DNA from: an uncultured Clostridia bacterium
GTDB lineage: Bacteria > Bacillota > Clostridia > Peptostreptococcales > Anaerovoracaceae
DNA length: 10,940 bases
Direction: 5' to 3'
NCBI GenBank assembly: GCA_938049335.1
Contig: CALIYX010000011.1
Span: forward strand, 1 to 10,940
The notes below the pieces were generated by a model, which made no database searches, had not been told where the DNA came from, and was given only the letters and a program-made list of their open reading frames with translations. Every line of letters begins with the position of its first letter. Positions within the stretch are counted from its first letter, which is position 1. This document shows positions 6,198 through 10,940 of this stretch, one piece after another. The translations under genes and the position numbers were made by a program.

Positions 6198-6605
6198 CTA
6201 GAAAAGATTTCCTTGAACATACGTAGGCTCTTTATTTTTGGAAGAGCCGTATTCCTCTATCTCTACGCCAGTCTTTTCTTTTATCCAGTCCGCCAAGATG
6301 TGGCGGTGGCAAAAATCTTCTGGCTTTTCGTAGCAGCAAAGGGCGACATCTTGACCGTTGCCAGCCATTTCTACACTCTTCAGAAACTGTTGCATGTCTT
6401 GTCGGCCAAGCACCTCAGACTTATATCGCCTTACATAATCCTCTTGCGTTTCATCTTTCGCGAACAGGATACTCTTTGTCGGGGCTACCTGTTTCAGCGA
6501 AATACCATTAAACCATTTTGGAGGATAGAGAGCTATCCCAACGACCTTAATTCCCGCCTGCTGCAATTTCTTGCTGTTGGCGAAGTAAGATGTGTAAATT
6601 CTCAT
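6198..6605 (-). CDS. DUF488 family protein
   Basis: 135 aa. It starts MRIYTSYFANSKKLQQAGIK and carries the signature CCYEKPEDFCHRHILADWI near residues 89-107, with the conserved Cys and His residues characteristic of DUF488. The length fits the short form of the family. The biochemical role is not established to my knowledge; the conserved Cys/His cluster suggests a catalytic or metal-binding site. The ATG at 6605 lies about 16 nt downstream of a Bacteroidota-type promoter (6621-6651). It is the last gene of the right-hand block and is separated from the upstream gene by 112 bp, so it is probably a separate transcription unit. DUF488 genes are common cargo in Bacteroidota mobile elements. Confidence 0.88.
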   Translation of the reverse strand: MRIYTSYFANSKKLQQAGIKVVGIALYPPKWFNGISLKQVAPTKSILFAKDETQEDYVRRYKSEVLGRQDMQQFLKSVEMAGNGQDVALCCYEKPEDFCHRHILADWIKEKTGVEIEEYGSSKNKEPTYVQGNLF

Positions 6606-6620
6606 ATTCTTGAATTATAT

Positions 6621-6651
6621 GTAAAGTTAGTGATTTTATTTGAAAAACAAA
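6621..6651 (-). promoter_or_regulatory. Bacteroidota-type promoter of the DUF488 gene
   Basis: On the minus strand TTTG (6651-6648), an 18-bp spacer and TAACTTTA (6629-6622) match the Bacteroidota -33 TTTG / -7 TAnnTTTG pattern except for the last base. The ATG follows 16 nt further on. No sigma70 TATAAT/TTGACA pair fits as well, in contrast to promoters in the left half. Confidence 0.5.
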
Positions 6652-6675
6652 TACTTTTTGTAATAAAAGTTTGCT

Positions 6676-6696
6676 TGTTAACAATGTTTTAACATT
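6676..6696. repeat. Overlapping inverted repeats upstream of the DUF488 promoter
   Basis: TGTTAACA (6676-6683) is a perfect palindrome. AATGTT-TT-AACATT (6683-6696) is a second one sharing one base. TGTTAA (6676-6681) can also pair with TTAACA (6689-6694). The cluster lies 25 bp upstream of the -33 element and just after the previous gene's stop. It could be an operator or an AT-rich hairpin terminator without a strong T-run. Confidence 0.35.
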
Positions 6697-6717
6697 CAGC
6701 TTTTTCTCGTTTCATAG

Positions 6718-7083
6718 TTATAATGCCTTTCTCAACCTTTGCCTGTAATCTTCGTTGGCTGCAATTTGGGCTTCTTCCAAAGAATTAAACATGCAGTTTT
6801 CCATGAAACACCTACCGATTTCCAAGTTGAACTTACCTCCGCTTTCTTCTGGTGGGTAGATGATGTAACCACCAAATGTAATGGGCGCATAGTACCTGCC
6901 ATCAAATTCACACCATTTCAAATCTGTGACGTTGTCCAATATGCTCTGTCTTCCTCCGTCGAATGCTATCTTAGCGGAAAGTTCTGCGTAGTGCCTACTC
7001 AACACTTCATTGCCACTAGCATCCCTATACAGCTTTCCCCTGATATACTGTAAAGCCTTGTCTATTGTTGCTCTCTGTTCCAT
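6718..7083 (-). CDS. Hypothetical protein, 121 aa, mobile-element cargo
   Basis: The protein starts MEQRATIDKALQYIRGKLYR. It has a central aromatic-rich stretch (DLKWCEFDGRYYAPITFGGY) and a C-terminal helix (SLEEAQIAANEDYRQRLRKAL). There is no signal peptide or TM helix, and Cys residues are scattered. I do not recognise a named family. The composition resembles small soluble proteins of Bacteroidota plasmids and phages. Its ATG follows the stop of the upstream gene after a single base (TAG-T-ATG), so it is almost certainly co-transcribed and coupled with that gene. No Shine-Dalgarno is present, as usual in Bacteroidota. Confidence 0.75.
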   Translation of the reverse strand: MEQRATIDKALQYIRGKLYRDASGNEVLSRHYAELSAKIAFDGGRQSILDNVTDLKWCEFDGRYYAPITFGGYIIYPPEESGGKFNLEIGRCFMENCMFNSLEEAQIAANEDYRQRLRKAL

Positions 7084-7084
7084 A

Positions 7085-7345
7085 CTATACCTCCTTTAAG
7101 TTGAACAAGTCCGCTTGTGTCATACCATCGAACCAAGCAGGAAATATCGGGTCGAGGCCATATATGCTATCATATTTTACCTTGGGTACTTTCCATTCGC
7201 TTTCATCATACTGGAAAGCCCAATCTGTTCCGAACCTCTCTACCATCTTGTCACGAGCATCACCATAAGTTTCTGCTTCCTCAACATGGTAGCAATTGCG
7301 ATATTTAGCATCGCCCATCATGAATGTGAAATAAAACCGTTCCAT
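7085..7345 (-). CDS. Small conserved mobile-element protein, 86 aa ('ERFGTDWAFQY' type)
   Basis: Starts MERFYFTFMMGDAKYRNC, with a core AETYGDARDKMVERFGTDWAFQYDESEW. This resembles a short protein seen repeatedly in Bacteroidota and Firmicutes phages and conjugative elements, from memory rather than a search. The frame extends to an ATG at 7381. The start at 7345 is preferred because it lies one base after the upstream gene's TAG and matches the start context of the next gene (shared GTTCCATACTATA on the plus strand). It is predicted soluble, mixed alpha/beta and acidic. Function is unknown. Confidence 0.75.
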   Translation of the reverse strand: MERFYFTFMMGDAKYRNCYHVEEAETYGDARDKMVERFGTDWAFQYDESEWKVPKVKYDSIYGLDPIFPAWFDGMTQADLFNLKEV

Positions 7346-7346
7346 A

Positions 7347-7787
7347 CTATAAATTATTAAAATAAGTTTCATAACTAACAACCCTTACGTTGTTCATGTG
7401 CAGTTTCCGTGCAGCCTTTTCCATATCTTCTCTCTTGCCCTTATATGCAAGGGAAAAATCACGAGTCCACCAATATTCATTTGACTTCCGTCTGTCGACA
7501 AGCATAAGCGTCGTGCCGTCCTTCCTGCTGTCTTGGATTATCACAAACAAATCATCCTTTTGCTTTTCCCTGTTCAACCTGTCTTTTCTTTCTATTTCTG
7601 CTTTTCTCCTTTTATGTCTTTCTTTTTTCCTAGAATAGTGCCTTTCGTCTAAACCCGTGATAGTGGTTATAACATTGGCTCTCCTATATTCGTTTTCCGC
7701 AATATACTCTTGGTAAGATGAATAGCCTTCATAATCATCGTAAATCTCAGAAAGGTGGCAGGCTTCTGTATCGTTAAAATCAAACAT
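7347..7787 (-). CDS. Hypothetical charged protein, 146 aa
   Basis: There is an acidic, Tyr-rich N-terminus (DYEGYSSYQEYIAENEYRRA). Residues about 50-75 form a strongly basic, probably helical stretch (RKKERHKRRKAEIERKDRLN). A compact C-terminal part follows (DDLFVIIQDSRKDGTTLMLV...). I recognise no family. The basic helix would suit nucleic-acid contact, which is inference. It lies 31 bp downstream of the four-Cys small gene and 1 bp upstream of the 86-aa gene, inside what appears to be one operon. Confidence 0.75.
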   Translation of the reverse strand: MFDFNDTEACHLSEIYDDYEGYSSYQEYIAENEYRRANVITTITGLDERHYSRKKERHKRRKAEIERKDRLNREKQKDDLFVIIQDSRKDGTTLMLVDRRKSNEYWWTRDFSLAYKGKREDMEKAARKLHMNNVRVVSYETYFNNL

Positions 7788-7818
7788 AACTAAGCATTTA
7801 TTAAAATTTTCTATTAAA

Positions 7819-7965
7819 CTAATATGTGTATTCTACTTCTTTCTGATTGTCAGAAGCGATCTCACACATACTTTTAGTACAGGAGAGGTTACTTATGTGT
7901 TTTTGGTTATGCTTAAATACAGGGCAGTAAGCACAGAACACATAAGGGATATTATTAGATTCCAT
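7819..7965 (-). CDS. 48-aa four-cysteine protein coupled to the radical SAM gene
   Basis: A short frame not called by length-limited ORF searches. It reads MESNNIPYVFCAYCPVFKHN and on to a TAG stop at 7821-7819. Its cysteines are Cys11, Cys14, Cys29 and Cys34, giving CxxC-x14-C-x4-C, with His19 and His23 in between. This pattern suits a zinc ribbon, a small zinc finger or an iron-sulfur site. Its ATG overlaps the last codons of the radical SAM gene (11-nt overlap), a typical translational-coupling arrangement. The C-terminal tail (IASDNQKEVEYTY) is polar. It could be a structural partner, a substrate or an unrelated metal-binding protein. The family is not recognised. It fills most of what would otherwise be a 167-bp gap in a tightly packed operon, which supports it being real. 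Confidence 0.6.
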   Translation of the reverse strand: MESNNIPYVFCAYCPVFKHNQKHISNLSCTKSMCEIASDNQKEVEYTY

Positions 7966-8929
7966 TATTGCGAGTACTTAATAAGGCATTTCCGCAAGTA
8001 ATTCTGTCCTCATCTTCCTCTATTGATGGGATGAAGACAATCACGTCCCAACCTGCATCCAATAACGGTTGCTCGAATTGCCTATACACGTCATACTTGT
8101 AATATCCCATCTGTGTTTGCAGGTTAAAGGTCTTGGCCTCATTCGTCTCATGGATGGGAGTTATCTTGACGATAAACTTTTCCTTATCGAAGAGTTCTGA
8201 CAACACCTTAGGGTCAAGGATTGTTTCCGCTGTTACGGGGAAGTTCAAAGTGTATTTTCTCCCTACTGGCATTGGGAGCATTTCTGCTATATCAGATATT
8301 TCATTAAGCGAAAGAGAACGTCCCCTAAAAAGGGCTTTTCTTTGTCCATCATCAGTTGAGTTGATGGATAGTTGTAATCCTGCTTCTCCCTTATACCTCA
8401 CATTCTTAAGCTCACACACATCCTTTAAAATGTGTGGAATATCCTTTTTGATAGCACGAGGCATCATAGTTGTGAATACAGGATGTAGAGTGTCTGCCTG
8501 TATAGGCGTTATGATACGTTTGAGGTCAGACCATAAAAACTGCATTATATTCGCAGCATTAAAGGATGGCTCACCCATCCTAGCCAGGTGTAGATTGAAC
8601 CTCTTAGTATGTTTCACACCGCTACTCCTCCAAGCATGACTGACTTGGAAACACAAGTCTTCAACACTCGCATTCCCATGAAAACCGACTTTCGGACAGT
8701 CGCAGAACTGGCAGTGCATAGGGCAGCCTTTTTGTGTGGAAATAGTCACTACCATCTTTTCTCCCAAATCGACATCATGATGCTTAACGCCATTAATCTC
8801 CTTACTTAATCCAAGGAAGTCGGCCTTGATGTTATTTTCTTTGCCATAGTCACCTACGTACAGCCACTCCAAAAGATTAACGTCATCGCTGTAAATACAG
8901 CCTGTTCTAGTCTTAAATTCTTTAATCAT
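7955..8929 (-). CDS. RlmN/Cfr-like radical SAM protein
   Basis: 324 aa. The cluster-binding motif is Cys69-x3-Cys73-x2-Cys76 (GCPMHCQFC) with an extra Cys78. RlmN/Cfr landmarks follow: MGEP (118-121), LQLSINSTDDGQR, a VKITPIHET stretch and a C-terminal CGNAL with Cys312. Cys312 aligns with the methyl-carrying Cys355 of E. coli RlmN (ACGQL). The position of the resolving Cys118 aligns with Thr62 here (TISTQKGC versus CVSSQVGC). Only about 68 residues precede the first cluster Cys versus about 124 in RlmN, so the N-terminal RNA-binding accessory domain is reduced or absent. By family it would use SAM twice to make or transfer a methyl group, probably on an sp2 carbon of RNA or another target. 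The substrate is likely different from 23S A2503 and tRNA. It is co-directional with the pcfKJ block and 46 bp from its upstream neighbour. Confidence 0.85.
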   Translation of the reverse strand: MIKEFKTRTGCIYSDDVNLLEWLYVGDYGKENNIKADFLGLSKEINGVKHHDVDLGEKMVVTISTQKGCPMHCQFCDCPKVGFHGNASVEDLCFQVSHAWRSSGVKHTKRFNLHLARMGEPSFNAANIMQFLWSDLKRIITPIQADTLHPVFTTMMPRAIKKDIPHILKDVCELKNVRYKGEAGLQLSINSTDDGQRKALFRGRSLSLNEISDIAEMLPMPVGRKYTLNFPVTAETILDPKVLSELFDKEKFIVKITPIHETNEAKTFNLQTQMGYYKYDVYRQFEQPLLDAGWDVIVFIPSIEEDEDRITCGNALLSTRNNGI

Positions 8930-8975
8930 AGTTCTTCTTTTTCAAATTCTGTTTTTTAATACTCTACGTGAGTTG

Positions 8976-9347
8976 TTAAATCTTATGTTCGACAATTTGT
9001 GCGCTTACCCATTCGACAGCCATTTCGTGCATATTGTTAGCTTTATTGTCGTCAATCTCATTAAGCTGCCAATCACAGCCAAGTTCTATATACCTTTCGA
9101 CGTCTATGTCGTGGTATACCGTATCGTTAGGGTCTGAGTAGAAAGCCATTGTTTCGTAGTAACGTTCGCAACCGACAGTAACAATTTCCATCCTGCCTTG
9201 TCGTTTCGCAAATAGCCTTCCTACGGTAGAGACAACTATTTTTATATTTTCGTACTCCAACAGGGTGTTCCGCCTGAAGAGACACCGGTCTGCACATATA
9301 AAATGTCCTGCCCACCCTCGTTCTGTCCGTTTTACTTTCTTCTCCAT
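8976..9347 (-). CDS. Conserved phage/mobile-element protein ('WAGHFICA' type), 123 aa
   Basis: Starts MEKKVKRTERGWAGHFICAD, then RCLFRRNTLLEY, VVSTVGRL, ERYYETMAFYSDPNDTVYHDIDV and DNKANNMHEMAVEWV. From memory this matches a widespread protein of unknown function in phages and conjugative elements, with an invariant W-GHFI-A--C-FRRNTL core. Cys18 and Cys22 could bind a metal. No TM helix is present. It lies 22 bp after the pcfJ-like gene and before the radical SAM gene, in one direction, so it is probably part of the same operon. Confidence 0.82.
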   Translation of the reverse strand: MEKKVKRTERGWAGHFICADRCLFRRNTLLEYENIKIVVSTVGRLFAKRQGRMEIVTVGCERYYETMAFYSDPNDTVYHDIDVERYIELGCDWQLNEIDDNKANNMHEMAVEWVSAQIVEHKI

Positions 9348-9369
9348 TCTATTCTTAATATGTTTAATT

Positions 9370-10536
9370 TCATACTACTTTATTAAATTTCCTAATCACG
9401 CTCATATTCTCATTTACTAGACTTACAATTTCATCGTGATACTTGCTGTTTTGGTTGCACACGCCACGAGATTGGACTAACTGATAGCGTTTCAAGTCAA
9501 CCTCAATGGTTTCTGCGCGCTCACCATCAACCTTTGCAGTTAATAGTAAGCTGTCTAATCGTTTGTAATACTTATTGGTAAATACGCAATGATGCATAGC
9601 CTTGCCTTCTTGTTCTACATCTTTGACCGTTGGCAAAACTTGTATAACTACTTTGCCGTCAGAAATTACCATACCCATAAAGCATTTACGTGCAACTTCG
9701 TACGCTTTTACTGCTTTCTGATCTTTGAGCAGTTCCTTTCGCTCTTTTATCTTCCTTTGCTTTTCTTCGTACTTATTGCATAAGTCCATTGCTTTATCAT
9801 GACCTGCTTTCAAACTAATAGGGCAAATAAACTTAGGATTTCTAAAATCTTTGTGAGCTCTTTCAAGCATATTTACCATGTCAACCCACATACGACCATC
9901 TTTAATGTAATAATTCTGCCGTAAAACTATCTTTACAGCAGCCATTTTAGAAGTATCATTATAATCTCTGTTCCAGTCATAAGCGAAAGTTCGCAAAAGA
10001 GGAAATTGTTTACATTTCCAAAGTGTTTCAAACATGTTATTCTTCAACAAACCCTCTATCACATCACGAGGTTGCATGTTATGAAAACTTCCTTTCAAAC
10101 CGTTACGCTTCAAAATAGGAAGTGCCGATGTAACTTTTGATGCAGAAATAGGCAACATTTGCGTATAATCTCTGTAAGGCAAAGGGGCTTGCTTTAATGA
10201 TAAGTCGCTATCAATTATCCAACTATCTATTCTGCCACTCATGCAAAATCTGTTCATAGCCTCGATTTCCATGTGTCCGTCAGTATTAAACCATAAACGC
10301 ACTGGTTCTATTACATCATAGAGTTGCCTTTGTTTCCGTATCTGAAAGAAACGGCACACCTGCCAATCATTTACTCGAGAGGACATGACAAAGTATCGGT
10401 AGATAGTCTTCTCATAGGTACGTTCCTTTTCAGTGTAGGAATGAGTAATACCCCATTCTTTTTGTTTATTAGAAATAGGGCGGATTGTGGCACTTAATGC
10501 CACAACCTCCCTTTGTATCTTGTTCCTTGGTTTCAT
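9370..10536 (-). CDS. PcfJ-like protein
   Basis: 388 aa. The C-terminal third holds the PcfJ-family hallmark: VEQEGKAMHHCVF (about 307-319), SLLLTAKVDGERAETIEVDL (329-348) and LVQSRGVCNQNSKYH. A charged helical linker precedes it (NKYEEKQRKIKERKELLKDQ). The N-terminal region is less conserved. PcfJ is named from the pCF10 conjugation cluster of Enterococcus and is common on Bacteroidota elements; its molecular role is not firmly known. The start codon shares ATGA with the pcfK-like stop (10533-10536), the classic coupled arrangement for this pair. Full-length and intact. Confidence 0.92.
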   Translation of the reverse strand: MKPRNKIQREVVALSATIRPISNKQKEWGITHSYTEKERTYEKTIYRYFVMSSRVNDWQVCRFFQIRKQRQLYDVIEPVRLWFNTDGHMEIEAMNRFCMSGRIDSWIIDSDLSLKQAPLPYRDYTQMLPISASKVTSALPILKRNGLKGSFHNMQPRDVIEGLLKNNMFETLWKCKQFPLLRTFAYDWNRDYNDTSKMAAVKIVLRQNYYIKDGRMWVDMVNMLERAHKDFRNPKFICPISLKAGHDKAMDLCNKYEEKQRKIKERKELLKDQKAVKAYEVARKCFMGMVISDGKVVIQVLPTVKDVEQEGKAMHHCVFTNKYYKRLDSLLLTAKVDGERAETIEVDLKRYQLVQSRGVCNQNSKYHDEIVSLVNENMSVIRKFNKVV

Positions 10537-10940
10537 AGGCTGTCAAAAAGTGATGGTCCACTAACACTTTCCTTAACTTTTTTCTTTGGTTTCAGACTTT
10601 CGCGTTGTTTGGCAAGCTGCTCCTCATAAAAGGCGTTACGGGCTTTTTCTCTAATTTCCTGTTTCTCCTTTTCTGTCAACTCTACCGTATGGTTAACAAC
10701 GACATTGCAGTTTATCTTTTTCCCTACATCCAAGTTATCTTCATCATAGTAGTGGACAGCCATTCCGAAAATTTCGTTATCTTCAAAGCCGTTACAACCA
10801 CTACGCTGAACTTCGTTAAGAATGTATGTTATACATTCATCAATACTCTTGTTTGGCTTTGCGTATGACTTTGCAAACAAGTCATCGACCTTTGCACGTT
10901 CTTCTAAATAGGCTTGTATAGTGCGTTTAAAATTTTCTGT
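10533..10940 (-). CDS. PcfK-like protein, 5' end cut by window edge
   Basis: The frame stays open to the right edge and reads FKRTIQAYLEERAKVDDLFA just inside it, which matches the usual PcfK beginning. Only a few N-terminal residues are missing, and the apparent TTG start at 10880 is internal. Diagnostic segments are FAKSYAKPNKSIDECITYIL, QRSGCNGFEDNEIFGMAVHY, YYDEDNLDVGK and VVVNHTVELTEKEK. The C-terminus is basic and charged and ends SGPSLFDSL. PcfK-like proteins accompany PcfJ in conjugative plasmids and ICEs. This pairing is the main evidence that the right half is mobile-element DNA. Confidence 0.92.
   Translation of the reverse strand, partial: TENFKRTIQAYLEERAKVDDLFAKSYAKPNKSIDECITYILNEVQRSGCNGFEDNEIFGMAVHYYDEDNLDVGKKINCNVVVNHTVELTEKEKQEIREKARNAFYEEQLAKQRESLKPKKKVKESVSGPSLFDSL

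Noticed and set aside
6138..6692. 184-aa plus-strand frame across the tRNA and DUF488 region
   Set aside because: It overlaps a tRNA and runs antisense to the DUF488 gene, which has clear family motifs. Its composition is that of an antisense shadow.
8133..8639. 168-aa plus-strand frame
   Set aside because: Fully antisense to the radical SAM gene with its conserved motifs; no recognisable protein features.
7819..8929. A RiPP system with the 48-aa protein as precursor peptide
   Set aside because: The enzyme resembles the RlmN/Cfr methyl-synthase branch, not SPASM or B12-type peptide maturases. No transporter, protease or RRE partner is present, so a precursor role is only one weak option.
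10605..10868. 87-aa plus-strand frame
   Set aside because: Antisense to the pcfK-like gene, which has strong family resemblance over its whole length.
10880..10880. TTG at 10880 as the start of the PcfK-like protein
   Set aside because: The frame continues upstream with residues matching the normal PcfK N-terminus, so the true start lies beyond the window.
1..10940. CRISPR array, insertion sequence, integrase or transposase
   Set aside because: No regularly spaced repeats, terminal inverted repeats or recombinase motifs were seen on either strand.

Overview
The window falls into two halves of different character that meet at about 6.14-6.20 kb. The left half (1 to about 5.6 kb) looks like a Candidatus Saccharibacteria (TM7) or other Patescibacteria chromosome. 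It is AT-rich and has small intergenic gaps. TATAAT boxes lie 5-6 nt in front of start codons, as in leaderless transcripts. Its histidine kinase is of a multi-TM/GAF type common in that group. The right half (about 6.2 kb to the end) looks like an accessory element of a Bacteroidota, Prevotella/Bacteroides-like. It carries PcfK and PcfJ family genes and a Bacteroidota-style promoter, and all its genes lie on the minus strand. These assignments rest on recognising protein families and promoter style, not on a search.

Left half. A membrane histidine kinase, cut at its 5' end by the window edge, ends tail-to-tail with a small basic single-TM protein on the minus strand. A tRNA-Glu(TTC) follows, with its own promoter, an encoded CCA and an intrinsic terminator. 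Next is a minus-strand two-TM protein. A well-formed promoter then drives a two-gene ABC exporter operon: a MacB/LolD-type ATPase and an FtsX-domain permease with an unusually large extracytoplasmic region. A truncated Rossmann-fold gene resembling the N-terminus of octopine/nopaline-type dehydrogenases follows on the minus strand.

Boundary. Two minus-strand tRNA-Gly genes (TCC and CCC) sit at 5991-6143, neither with an encoded CCA. The TCC tRNA has lost the canonical G18 and U55 elbow contacts. The 5' flank of the CCC tRNA runs straight into the Bacteroidota-like region. No integrase or clear att duplication is visible, so the join could be a real insertion or an assembly chimera.

Right half. 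Transcribed right to left, the order is: pcfK-like (cut by the edge), pcfJ-like, a conserved 'WAGHFICA' protein, an RlmN/Cfr-like radical SAM protein, a previously uncalled 48-aa four-cysteine protein whose start overlaps the radical SAM stop, three small proteins of unknown function with 1-nt gaps, and a separately promoted DUF488 protein. PcfK and PcfJ are typical of conjugative elements and plasmids. The rest looks like accessory cargo. The radical SAM protein plus its coupled four-Cys partner is the most promising candidate for an undescribed function.
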